Shown here: positions 23,132-34,042 of the stretch, piece by piece
How positions within the stretch are numbered: the first letter of the stretch is position 1
How the letters are laid out: each line of letters opens with the position of its first letter
Source of the DNA: Eustoma russellianum
Lineage: Eukaryota; Streptophyta; Magnoliopsida; Gentianales; Gentianaceae
Reading direction: 5' to 3'
NCBI GenBank assembly: GCA_036186865.1
Contig: AP025053.1
Span: 9,208,328 to 9,272,327 of the forward strand
DNA: 64,000 bases
Notes under the pieces: generated by a model
What the model saw: the letters and a program-made list of their open reading frames with translations, nothing else
The model's database searches: none
What the model was told of the DNA's origin: nothing
Position numbers and translations under genes: made by a program

Positions 23132-25005
23132 GAAAGCAAAGGAAAGATTCTGTGTATGATTTCTGTGCATTCATGCATCACGACATTGCATATGTGATAT
23201 GTTTTGTTCTGTTCTGTTCTGTTCTGTTAGGATATGCGAGACGTAAGTCGCATATCTGATCTGTTCCGTTCCGTTCCGTTCTGTTCTGTTAGGACCCGGG
23301 GTCATGCATTGCACGATTAGATGAATGTTTCTGAGAAGGTAGGTTTATCATGCATCACGTATGTGGCATTGCATTTCACGCTCATTTTGCACGACTATGT
23401 GTTTTGATTGTCTTAAGAAGTTATGACTGTTATACGTTGTTTTAAGAAGATATGATCGTTATACATTGTTTTAAGAAGTTCTGACCGTTATACGTATTTG
23501 TGAAAACGTGGACAGTCTATTTTCGTATTACAGTAAGTATATGTATTTCACTACTGTCCTAGCATGTATGATCTCACTGGGCCGATGCAGGCAGGGTACC
23601 TACTGAGTGACGTTTTTGTCGCTCACACCGTTCGTTTTGTTTTCTTGCAGACGATTCAGGGTACGATTACATATGGGTTTGAGAAGACTCTGAATGGGCA
23701 CATTGGGACTCGTAGAGACTGTTTGGAGATTGAGGATCAAGAATTGATGAAGTTTTATTTTATTTATTATTTCACTTGAGGACTTAGCTTAGAGATTTTA
23801 TTTTATGCACTTTACGATGTCGTTTAGGGAATTTTGACTCGATGTTGACTACATGAGATTTTGGGGATTTTACTTTTGATTTGGGATTTTTAGTTGATTT
23901 AATTCGATTTCGCGATCGAATACTCTGCCATTTTGATAAGTGAATGGATTCGTACAGACGCCTTGTATATCCCTTAGTGGAATACGGTGGGCGTACCAGT
24001 TCTGACCCTAGGGTTCGGGACGGGGTGCTACATCGATTCCCAGCAGGAGCAATTGCTGAGGGGAAGAATGTTAGGTGCGGCGATTGTCCCGTGGCGTAGG
24101 CCGGTGGGTGTAGGCCGTGTGTGTGGCGCCCCGCACCCCAGCCCCGCCAAAGTCGGTGCACCCGTCGTACTTCACTAAGGAGAGTACTAGGCGTCGTCCC
24201 ATACGTATCATGATCCATGGTATAATGAATGGATTTTCGCGCTTACACGCAGATAAGTGTGCGAAACCGTGGCAGAATTTAAAACTTCAAATTAAACACA
24301 TCCACACGATCATTCATAGTTTACATCCCAAATCAAAAGTATCGAAAATCACAAAATAAATGTTTTCCATTCCAAGTACTTCATCAGTCCTCAATCATAG
24401 CTGGCCAGTCATGTCTCCTAAACTCGTCCACTCCTCGCTGCGCTCACGGATAGAGGAAACCTAGGCTCATCCTCAATCCACTCTACTTTATTCCCTGCAG
24501 CCTCTGGGAGGAAAAATAGGGGGCTGAGTGACAAAGTCACCAGCAAGTACACCATAAACAATCATGCATTAAATGGAAAGTGCATACAAGAACCGAACCC
24601 CCAAAATTTGGTCTCTTACCATCATACCCGTCTTTCCATTCAAATGCCACCAAGGTAATAGAATCATCACTTGATCATAAAGGGAATAAGATCATAGCTT
24701 ACATAACAACAACAATAAGATCGTAACTTAGGTAATGAAAGATAGCAAAGTCATGACCTAAGTAACATTACGTCTAGCATTTAGTTAGCATCTCATCCCT
24801 TCCGTCAATAGCCACTAAGGCAATAAAATCATAACTTAGTCATGTAGCACGTAAAGACACAACTCAGTGCACAGACTCGACATCATGCTCATGACCATAT
24901 GCAATGTGTATGAGTATGCAAATACAGTGCATAATGAAAACATGAAAACATTTTCTTTCATTCTTTCTTTCAAAACATCATCGTCAATAAAATCAAGAGA
25001 GTGTT

Positions 25006-25328
25006 CAGATCTATTATATCTGGATCTGAGGCGGTCATATCCATTCCTTCGAATCTATTATTTCCGGATCCAAAAACAGCCACATCATCAATCATAGTCA
25101 TCAGGTCTATTCTCTCTGAGCCTGAACGGTCATAACATCATAATCAGGTCTATTCTTTCCGGGCCTGAACGGTCATAATCATCATAATCAGGTCTATTCT
25201 TTCCGGGCCTGAATGGTCATAATCAGGTCTATTCTTTCCGGGCCTGAACGGTCATAGTCATCATAATCAGGTCTATTCTTTCCGGGCCTGAACGGTCATA
25301 ATCCTCAGATCAATTAACCCCGGATCTG
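25006..25328 (-). repeat. Hairpin array in the solo LTR (eight units)
   Basis: Units at about 25006-25028, 25050-25072, 25102-25124, 25145-25167, 25189-25211, 25224-25246, 25268-25290 and 25306-25328. Each is a six-base stem such as CAGATC/GATCTG or CAGGTC/GGCCTG around a conserved loop (plus strand TATTCTTTCCG). Five central units are near-identical, suggesting local amplification. Confidence 0.75.
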
Positions 25329-27982
25329 GAGCGGGTTAAGCAGGCCAGAAATAAATGGTACCACAGGAATCTTCTTTCAAAACTGAAAATTTTTTTCTTT
25401 GAAAGCGCTTTTTCATCATTCTTTGGCATAAAATCAGTTTCATAAATCATGTAAGTGACGATGATGCAATGTATGACATGCATTATGCGACTCGTGAACA
25501 AATGCATCATAACATGCATGCACGGACTTGTCTTTTAAACTAAAAAAACTGTCCAGCAATCACATTCTGTTCATACAGCCTCGTGCTCATCAATCCGTGC
25601 TCACATTCATAAACCCATGCCATACATATGCATAATGAAGGCTTGGACACATGCTATAAAAATTTCGTAACATTCCGAAATGTCTAACGACCTCAAAACA
25701 TCATACTATCATCAAAAGTACTGCTGAAATCAGCAGGGCAGTACCGCCTTACCTCAGTTTTGTGGGTCATAAAAACCTTATTCATTTTGATCCATCACCT
25801 GAAAAATATAGCTAATTCACCAAGGAACAACATTCATAAGGCTAAACATCACATTCAAGCCTAAATAATCAAGATCGAAGCCTTACAACTTAAGACATTA
25901 AACTGTCCTATTTTCCAGTTTGTACCACTAACTTCAACTCAGTTGTTAACCATCAAAATGGTGGTTTTATGCTGATTTCTATACATGAACATGTACATCT
26001 ATGCCTTAAGTAACTACCATAAAATTTCCATGGCAATCCAATAAACTTAAAGGGGTCATCTAATTACTTTCCCAAACTGGGTACATGCAGAAACTGGAAT
26101 GACCAGTTGTATCACGAAATGAATTGTGACCAAACCACATATCCTTTTACCAAAATTACAACTCACAGATGTCATAAACACATCAAGATATCATCATACC
26201 CAAAATCAGCTCATTTGCACATTCCTAAGGTGCATTTTCGAGCCACACAACTTACTACTCAAAACTGTCCTGTTCCAGCAACTCTGTTTGAGCAGTTTTA
26301 CCAAGAACTTCATTAAAACTAATCCACAACTCTTTTTACTAAAATTACAACTCACACATTTCATAAACATATAAGGCTATCATCATACCAAAAATTAGCC
26401 CATTTGAACACTCCTAAGGTCCCTTTTCAGGTCGTACAACAGGCAACATAAATCTGTCCAGCTCCAGTAATTCTGTTTGACCAACTCTTACTAAGCATTT
26501 CATTTAGGACAAACTACAACTCCTTTTAATGAGATTCCAACTCACACATTTCATAATCAGACAAGTCTATCACCATACCAAAAATTAGCCAATTTTCACC
26601 TTCCTAAGGTTCGTTTTCAGGTCGTTCAACATGACACATAAAACTGCTCAGCTCCAGTGCTTCTGTTTGACCACTTCTTACTAAAAACTTCATTAAGGAC
26701 AAACCACAACTTCTTTTATTGAAATTCCAACTCACACACTTCATATACATATGAGGCTAACATAACACCAAAAATTAGCCAATTTAAATACTCCTAAGAT
26801 TCATTTTCAGGTCATGCAAAACGTCACACTGTTCTGCCCAGTTCCAGTAATTTCTTCTTGAGCAGTTTTACCAAAAGACTTATTAAAAATAAACCATAAC
26901 TCTTTTTACTGCAATTCCAACTCTCACTCGTACTACACACACAGAACTAGGGTCATGTAAAAATTTAGCTTGATTGAACATTTCTAAGGTTCGTTTTCAA
27001 GTCACACAATCAGCAACACAAATCTGCCAGCTCCAGTAGTTTCTGCACTTCTTCACCTTTTTATTGTTCAACCATTCTTCCACCAACTTCATTCATTAAG
27101 ATGACTTACTATACATCAAATACACATTTAAACATAGTTATTTCAAGTCTCATAACTCATTTTAGGCTACACATAACTCATACCAACAGTCTTGCCATTT
27201 ATGCTTAGAACATGTCACTTTTCATATCAACACTTTTCTTTACATCAACTAAGTTCATGTCTTGTTCTTAGAATCTTCAACTAAGATTCATAACTTAAAA
27301 ATGGCTAGTCATTCAAGCATGCACTTCACAAATAAGCCAAGATTGGCTAGAGTATACTTGCCTTTTTGAACCTTAGAGCTTTTCCTTAGCTTGAGCCTTG
27401 GTTGAAATGGAGTGAAGTCTTCCTCCAACTTCAACATGTGTAGCACGGTTTTGAGATGAGAAAAGGTTGAACATTAGTTACTACCTTAAATGAAGAAACA
27501 ACTATATTGAGGCTATGATTTTCTTACCAAAATGAAGCTTGAATGGAGCTTGAAGATGAAGATAGCCTTGACACTCCTAGCTCCTACTATGGCCGAAATA
27601 TGTGATGAAGATAGGATTGTTCAAGTGCTCAATGAATCTTGAATGGTTTGCTTAAGTGAGTTCTTGAGAGTGTTTGATAATCCAAGATGAAGAAGAGCTT
27701 CTTGGATGTCTTGAAGATGAAGGTGAGCTTCTTGGATAATCCAAGACAACTTCAAGTGGGGAGGAGGAGGGAGGGGGCGTTCCATAAGGGGGGGTCAAGG
27801 GAACAAGATTTTTCCAATGTGCATAGAAAGCTAGGATGTCTCCCTTGTGTCTTGAACTTTGACCATTCTTTGTCCCCTTTTTCTTTTCTTTTCTTTTTAT
27901 TTTCTTGTCTTCCAAGACAACTTGTATTGTATTTCCTTTTGTTTATTTCATTTTATTTCTTAAATAAGAGTTTGTTAGTTTA

Positions 27983-28120
27983 GTTCAACTATAGTTACTT
28001 TAGGTCAACCGTAGTTACTTTATGTCAACCATAGTTACTTTATGCCCACTATAGTTATTTTATGCCAACTATAGTTACTTTATGGTCAACCTTGGTTACT
28101 TTACCCAACCAGAGTTATTT
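27983..28120 (-). repeat. ~20-bp tandem repeats in the solo LTR
   Basis: Six to seven imperfect copies of a unit like ACTATAGTTACTTTATGCCA. The forward counterpart is at 58389-58585. Confidence 0.75.
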
Positions 28121-28849
28121 TCTTAATCTTGTAGTAAATTTTTAAGTAACCATGGTAATCTTCAACCATGGGGCCGATTTCTAGGTTTGGGTGACCCCCT
28201 TTTTACCATGCTTAATTTCCTTTTCTTATATGTGGATAATTGTCTCCTAATTAATTGATAGTTTCCCCTTTTTCTTGTCTTAAAATAAACTTAGGAAATT
28301 CTTAATCCCTCATGGCTATAGGGCCGAAACTTAGTAGTAGTTGGGGAAAATTGTCCATTACTTGCAACTCCTTAATTTCCTTTTGAGCTTATTTCAAAAA
28401 GGCCCTTAAGATTATCATCTCTTATAATTTTGAAAAAAACCCTTTAAGGCCCTTTTTAAACCTTGTGGCCGAAATTTTCTTAAGCCTTTGGGAATGAATT
28501 GCCACTTCATATAGTCCCTAAATCACGCTTGAATTGATTATATCATTTGCTTATCATCCTAAAATGAAAGAATCACTTAGGAAACTTAGTGAAAGACGCT
28601 GGAAAGATACCACTTTATTAATTCACTTATATGAGTCTTCAAGTACTATACGACTTTTCGGCGGGGTACAACAGTGTGGGCCAAGTCACAGTCGAATGCC
28701 GTGGGCGTTTATGTGCTGAATGCACTATAAGGCTAAGGTATACGCATCTCCTGTCACCAATTGGTTTTGGGAGAGATGGTAGCGCCTGAGGTCCTACAAG
28801 TGGTATCAGAGCGCAGGAACACTCACTACAAAGGATCCAACGATTCAGT

Positions 28850-30118
28850 GAGATTGCAACCACAAATCTCAAAACCGAGCAAGAAGGTATATCGAGCCAA
28901 ATGCCTCCTCTTTTTGACGGAAAAGGTACAAAAGGTCTTGCGAAGCCTTCCATCCGAGTGGGACCCTAAAGTAACGGCCATAGAAGAAAGCTAAGAGACC
29001 AAATCGATTAAAATGGAAGAACTAATCGGATCACTTAAGGTATATGAAAACAAACTTGCTTTAAGACATTCAGAATCCATTTCTAATAATTATAGGGCTA
29101 TAGTATTTAAGTCAAATGAATACGCCGTAGATGATAGTGACATAGATTCCAATGATGAGGACTTATTCACGATGGCTAAAAGATTAAGAAAAATAGAAAA
29201 TCGATTAAACATAAGTCTACCTCATCTAAGGTTCATAAAAATAANNNNNNNNNNAAGTCTACCTCATCTAAGGTTCATAAAAATAAAAATAAGGAAATAA
29301 AGTGCTATGAATGCGGCAAACTTGGACATCTATCATATGACTGCCCTAATAAAGAAAAGCAAACAAACAAGTACCCTGACAAGGATCAGAACAAGAATAG
29401 ACTCATCTCAAAACCTAAGCAAAGGAGAAGAGCCTTCAAAGCCTCCACTTGGAGTGGCACATCCGACTCTGAGACTGATGATACGGAAGAACACAAGGCA
29501 CAAGTATGTTTTACATCTAAAGCATCAAATGAGGTATCTTCCGACTCTGATTCTGATTTTGAATGTTCTTATGATGATTTATTTAGTCAACATTTAGAAT
29601 TGCATAAGTTTTCAAAGACTCTTGCAAAAGAAAAGAAGCGATTAATTGAAGACAAGAAATTGTTAGAATCTTCTAACAAAAATCTTGTGTCTCAATTAAA
29701 CGATTCAAAAGAAGAGTCGTCATGCATTATAAATTCATTAAAATCTGAAATTTCATCATGGACATCTGAGAACACTGAATTGAAATCCGAAATTTCGAAC
29801 TTGAAATCAAGGAATGCGGATGTAGAGAAAAAGGTGAAAGAATTTGACACGGGATCTAACATGCTGCATCGCATTATCTTATCACAAAAGCATGATAGTG
29901 ACAAAATAGGTTTGGGATACGTTGACACTAATGAAGTATCCACCAAACCAACTAAGTTTGTTGTGTCTAAGAAAGTAGACACCCCAAAGCCTCAAACGGC
30001 GTCTAAGATGACGCAAAAATTGCCTATTCCCTCATCACGCCCCACTTCTTCATCATATCATGCGAAATACAATTTTGTACCATATAGATATGAAAAGAAA
30101 AGAGTGATGCATACATGA
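28850..30118 (+). pseudogene. SIRE-A gag relic (internally deleted)
   Basis: Copia Gag of the same family as the SIRE-C gag at 36767. Compared with that copy, the start codon is ATT instead of ATG (28850-28852), a block of roughly 0.45 kb including most of the UBN2-like domain is missing near 28915, TAA interrupts at 28992-28994, and frames change around the zinc knuckle (CYECGKLGHLSYDC, 29308-29350). The coiled-coil C-terminal part is open from 29600 to 30118 (Lys/Glu/Ser-rich, heptad-like). An assembly gap lies at 29245-29254. Not functional. Confidence 0.8.
29245..29254. other. Assembly gap (10 N) with repeated flanks
   Basis: The 32 bases before the Ns (29213-29244) are repeated right after them (29255-29286), so the two contig ends probably overlap and no sequence is missing. 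Confidence 0.85.
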
Positions 30119-30587
30119 CATTCATTCCATCCACGCACTACGCACACAAACACAAGGACATATCAAAAACGTCCTACATATAATGCGTATAAAGGAGTTC
30201 TTGGCCAAAGGCCAGATATAGTTGCATCTAAAGTTTATTATGTTGTGCTTTCATCACCTTTCTCACCTTTTGGAAGACCTAAAAGGGTCACCCAAATTTG
30301 GGTACCAAAAGGGACATTTTCAAAGGGTTGAATAAATAACCCTTACGAACGCACGTTATATGAAATGCATGATTTTTTTCTTTACAGGCATCTTTTGATT
30401 TACTTTCCAAAATAAAGGGGGAGAGAAAGCATGATTTAAGGGGGAGAGAGATACTGATTGCATAAATCAAGTGGGAGCGGTTTGAAATTTAAAATTCGAA
30501 TTTTGAATTTATTCATGATTGAAGGGGGAGCGATAGCATTTAAATCATGTACATGAGTTATTTTGAAAATCATCAAAAGGGGGAGAT
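30119..30587 (+). other. SIRE-A pol-deletion junction and 3' UTR with repeated polypurine tracts
   Basis: Up to about 30330 the sequence matches the gag-to-pol boundary of the SIRE family. From about 30385 it matches the 3' UTR seen in SIRE-B (53092-53300 reversed). The whole of protease, integrase, RT and RNase H is gone between. Five AAGGGGGAG-like tracts follow (30415, 30438, 30469, 30521 and 30576), the last directly before the LTR. Confidence 0.75.
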
Positions 30588-33500
30588 TGTAGAGAAAAAG
30601 GGGTTTGAGTGATTTCAAAATATGTGATTTAAATGAATGACATAAAATGTGCATGATACAAACAAACGTGTGCATGATATTGCTTATTACTTGCCTTATT
30701 TAGCCCATATATAATATTGCCGTGCTAACGAGCCATGAAGCTACAGAGCTTACATCAAATGGCAAACATTTGTTGTGTTTATACTATTTTCAGGTGCCAC
30801 CTTTAATGAACTGAACTAGTTCATTAAGCGAAGTACTTAGTTAATTCAACTAAGTAGTTCATTAAAGGAATCTACATTTGGAAAAGGCACAAAGGCAACA
30901 AGGCTAAGGAAGGAAAGTCTTCTCCTCCTCTCCTTATTAAATATACACGCCATACATGCATATATATACATATATTTTCAGATTTTTTGAAAAAAGGCAC
31001 ATACACATGTATTCCAACGTACAACCGACACGCTATATATTTTACGTACGTACGTTAACGTCACACCACTATACTTAACTCATATTTATGAGTATATTCA
31101 GGTCTTATATCATATGATATAAGTCATGATGATGACAAATTAAATACGACACGTTAAAAGGTTCTAAACCAAAAATTGTCGTATCGGGCGAATACCGAAA
31201 CTTCGCCAACGTGTCACGTACTTGCCATAAATAAATGGCCAGCCCCTATACTTCAAAAATCATCAAAACTTTCGTGCCTAGGGTGATATTTTTAGCCAAA
31301 AATTCTTTCCATGTTGGCACACACAAATCACCCCACATTAAGGCAAAAATGTGAAGATTCCAATTTTAATTTTGTCACATGTTAATGGCGCCACTTTAAA
31401 CCATCCAAGTGCTGAGATTTAAAGTATATATTATATATGTTATGTGTAACATAATATATATCATGTGCAAAAAGTTGGAATTTAATTAGAGAAAAATCGG
31501 GTAATCGATAAATATCGAAAATTTGATTTTCTACGTACACAATGCATGGAACGTTTTTGGCACATCATACGACACGTATCTAGACACTTTTTACATATGT
31601 CATACATATTAAAGTGTTCTAGAAAATTAAATTAAGGGCTGATTGGAATATAACATGTGTGTATTATTAAATGTGCACTATTTTACAAAGTTAGCAAAAA
31701 TAAATTTCAGCACATGCATATACATCATCCACGCCACCTACAGCTGAGATGCAGCCTATGTGGAGCTTTGTTGGTATATTTATTGGTCAAGAATCAATCA
31801 TACAATGTTGGTGAATTAAAGAAAGAATCTAAAAATGGTAAGGTTTCAAACTTTGTCTCATTTGAAACACATGCTGAAAATTTCAGCATGTTGAAATAAG
31901 GCTGGCCGAAATTCTCATATTGATTAGGCTACATTTTGTGTCTTGAATTATGTGGATGATTGGAAGAAGAAATGGAAGCAATTTGAATAATTTTCAAAGT
32001 CATAAAGAGTGATATTTTATATATCACACATGCTGAAATTTTTCAGCATGTGTGTGACATGTCTTGGCCGAATGGATGGTAATAAGGGTATCCAAATTCA
32101 TTCCCAATTTAATAAGGATATTTGCCATCAATTGATGATTTATTTTAAAAAGAAAAATCAAGAGAAATAGAAATATTTTGAATTGAATAGCCATGTGTCA
32201 CATGCTGAAATTTCAGCATGCTAAAACCCCATAATGGCCGATTTTTTTCCTTGGTTGGGAGGAATTTTGTCTTGCAAAATTTATGGGACAATATTGTGTA
32301 TTATGAAAATTATTCTATATTGATTTTGGCACATGTTTTGAGTGATATATTCAGGTTTTCCAAGTCATCAAATGATGACAACATTCAACCTATCATGAAG
32401 TGCCAAGTAAGCAAAGCTTAAATGATCATCCAATGAGAATATGCCAAGTAAATAAGACCATGTCACAATGATGTCTTACATTATCCCAAGGACAGAAAGA
32501 TAATTTTCAAGAGGGGGAGGACACCTAGGGGGGACGGCTGCAAGCATGAAAAGGAAAGAAGATGAGCAAAAACAAGACAAGCACAAGCATTGCAAAATCA
32601 AGTGATCAAAAACACTAGCCTCTCTTCTTCTACTCTCTCTTTCTTTCTTCTTCTTGAAAGCCTATTGTATTCATATTTTCAATCTTGAATAGGCTTGTTA
32701 TAGACCACCACATATTCCATATCTTTGTAAAAGATTGATCAAGGTGTGATCAATCTTCATTCTTGCTAGGTGGTGGTGTTCGTGCGAATTGTATTGAACA
32801 TACAAGGTTTGTAAAGAGTTGGAGTTGGTGTGTAACTCCATCAACCCTGTGGTAAGGTGTTTTTGAGTTGTGTGATTAGTGTGAACCAAGGAAGGTGTTC
32901 CTTGAAGACTGGAGTAGGTTGTTGATAACCGAAACAGTATAAAATTCTTGGTGTCATTTACTTTCAGCACTGATTTTCTGTTTCAGCACTGTTTACTGTT
33001 TTTAATCACGTTCGTAAAAATAGTAAACGAATTTCAAAAATTACGAAACTTTCTGAAAACATAGCCACACGTTCTAGGGTTCTTTTGGCACAAGTTGGAA
33101 CCCTTTTGGACAAGTATAAGTCATCCAAACGTCCAAAGTTCTGAGACTAGTGCAGTCTGATTTTCAGGCTTGCAAAGGTTGAGACTTTGATCGTATTTGA
33201 CTAACTTTCCAAAAGAATTTTTCAAAACTGTTTCAACCCATTTAAATACAACTTATAAGGGGTTAGTATTTAAATTTTCAGAGCATTTGGAGTTGTGTAC
33301 AAATAGGAATAAATTTTTCAAAACCGTCTACCGTTTCTGGCAGATTCGCACAATCTGATCACCAACGGTTTTTGAAGGGGTTAAAGGTTGAATTTTAATT
33401 TTAAATTTTTAGGGGACCCTCATAACATCTGAGGCTAAGTTCTCTCAAAATTTCAGAATTTTTGGAGACCTATAACCTGGTTTTAAAAACGTTTTAAAAC

Positions 33501-33628
33501 TGGTCCTGAAAACAGAATCTGTTTTCAGAAGTTGAGTTGTTTAGTTTTAAACAAATTTTAAAAACCACACTTTCCGCACCACCTATTCAACCCCCCCCCC
33601 CTTCTAGTGGTGCCTTGCAGATCCTACA
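30588..33628 (+). repeat. SIRE-A 3' LTR
   Basis: 3,041 bp, same termini as 3836-6877. Preceded by AAAAGGGGGAGAT and followed by TCTTC and minus-strand Ty3 gag. Palindromes lie near 31868, 32028 and 32200. A run of ten or more C near 33590 differs from the 5' LTR. No gene. Confidence 0.85.
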
Positions 33629-34042
33629 TCTTCTTTCTCTCATCTATTGCCACCCTTTGCAGATCAGCCTCAACTCGGCGGCATGCCTCCAGTAACTCCC
33701 CGAAGTTTCTTGCTTTGGCATTCACAATCCCAGAGGGAATGCGAGAGTTCAGCCTCTTCTCACACTTCAGCATCTTAAGCCTGGTGTCTGACATGGTAGA
33801 AGGGAGAAATCGCCGCAAAGCATGGAACTTGTCAGCATATTCAAACACCGTGATGCTCCTCTAAGTTAGTTTATGAAATTCCGCCATCTTGTGGAGCACT
33901 ATAGTAGTCGGAACATAGTACTTCCGGAACTCTTCTCTGAAATTGGCTAGATAACCAGCTGAGGTAGGTTCCGCACGGCACCATTCCACCACTCCTCAGC
34001 TTCCCCTAATAGGAATGGCTTACCAACCTCGACCTGGATCTC
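33629..34042 (-). pseudogene. Ty3/gypsy gag relic, N-proximal half
   Basis: Minus-strand fragment of the Ty3 Gag core. It includes PFLLGEAEEWWNG (near 34000), a frame lesion, then the segment from FEYADKF to AIDERKK (33848-33629), which matches the retrotransposon gag domain that precedes the zinc knuckle. It continues in frame into 3835-3568 across SIRE-A. A SIRE-type LTR cuts it off at 34043, so the true N terminus is absent. Confidence 0.75.

Larger units (their letters stand above)
6909..24032 (+). mobile_element. Tandem array of a large non-autonomous Ty3-like element (LTR-int-LTR-int-LTR)
   Basis: Three same-orientation LTRs (TGTTATATCCC...GCTACA) at 6909-8820, 11802-13513 and 16497-24032 (the last interrupted) enclose two near-identical internal regions of 2,981 and 2,983 bp. 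A single target duplication, TCGAT, flanks the whole array (6904-6908 and 24033-24037), and none occurs at the inner junctions. Each internal region begins with a tRNA-Met primer site and ends with a polypurine tract. Neither encodes gag or pol. The LTR 3' end (GGCGGGCGTACC...GGGGCGCTACA) and the TTTCRAGGACGAAACTT box before the PPT resemble the Tekay element at 39648, suggesting a Tekay-derived LARD. Confidence 0.85.
16497..24032 (+). repeat. Array LTR 3, interrupted by a nested element
   Basis: LTR 3 runs 16497-17516, is broken by the element at 17517-23131, and resumes at 23137 (after one GAAAG copy) to its GCTACA end at 24032. Removing the insert gives about 1.9 kb, matching LTR 1. The insertion point lies in the purine-only tract. 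The flanking TCGAT at 24033-24037 closes the array. Confidence 0.85.
6878..24068 (+). mobile_element. TRIM-like internal region (62 bp), split by the tandem array
   Basis: Bases 6878-6908 and 24038-24068 join across the array (one TCGAT copy removed) into a 62-base segment. It starts with a tRNA-Met primer site and ends with a polypurine tract (GAGGGGAAGAA, 24058-24068) directly before a TGTTAGG LTR start. No coding capacity. This is the minimal PBS-to-PPT layout of TRIM/SMART elements. No TRIM 5' LTR is present: the SIRE-A LTR stands in its place. Confidence 0.6.
24122..28673 (-). mobile_element. Solo LTR, 4.55 kb, Tekay-related
   Basis: In the element sense it reads TGTTGTACCCCGCCG...GGGGCGCCACA, so it is reversed here. 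It matches the LTR at 57821-62313 by eye along its length. GTGTG flanks it on both sides (24117-24121 and 28674-28678), and neither primer site nor polypurine tract adjoins it, so it is a true solo LTR left by LTR-LTR recombination. Inside are eight hairpin units (25006-25328) and a run of ~20-bp GTTACTTTATG repeats (27983-28120). No gene. Confidence 0.9.
24069..28798 (+). mobile_element. TRIM-like LTR (173 bp), split by a solo LTR
   Basis: TGTTAGGTGCGG (24069) to GGTCCTACA (28798), 173 bp when the solo LTR (24122-28673) and one GTGTG copy are removed. It is preceded by a polypurine tract and followed by AG plus a tRNA-Met primer site (28801-28812). The size and the lack of coding fit a TRIM/SMART LTR. 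The 3' flank then continues into SIRE gag rather than a TRIM interior. Confidence 0.6.
3836..33628 (+). mobile_element. SIRE-A: Ty1/copia SIRE/Maximus-type element, pol-deleted, heavily invaded
   Basis: Two directly repeated LTRs (3836-6877 and 30588-33628; 3,042 and 3,041 bp, TGTAGAG...CCTACA) bracket a primer site, gag relics and a polypurine region. The flanks are TCTTG on the left and TCTTC on the right, a 4-of-5 target-site match. Both flanks fall in one Ty3 gag reading frame that is continuous across them, which supports a single insertion. The internal region holds a TRIM-like module, a tandem LTR array (6909-24032) and a solo LTR (24122-28673). Pol is missing between about 30331 and the 3' UTR, so the element is non-autonomous. 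Confidence 0.8.

Noticed and set aside
25102..25290. CRISPR-like array (near-identical units with variable spacers)
   Set aside because: The genome is a plant, the units are imperfect palindromes with short similar spacers inside an LTR, and there are no cas genes.
24069..28798. Cassandra-type TRIM (5S rRNA-bearing LTR)
   Set aside because: I see no 5S-like promoter boxes in the 173-bp LTR, so I call it only TRIM-like.
28639..28953. 104-codon minus ORF spanning the TRIM-like LTR and SIRE gag start
   Set aside because: It crosses the solo-LTR junction, the TRIM-like LTR and the primer site, so it is a chance frame across mosaic sequence.
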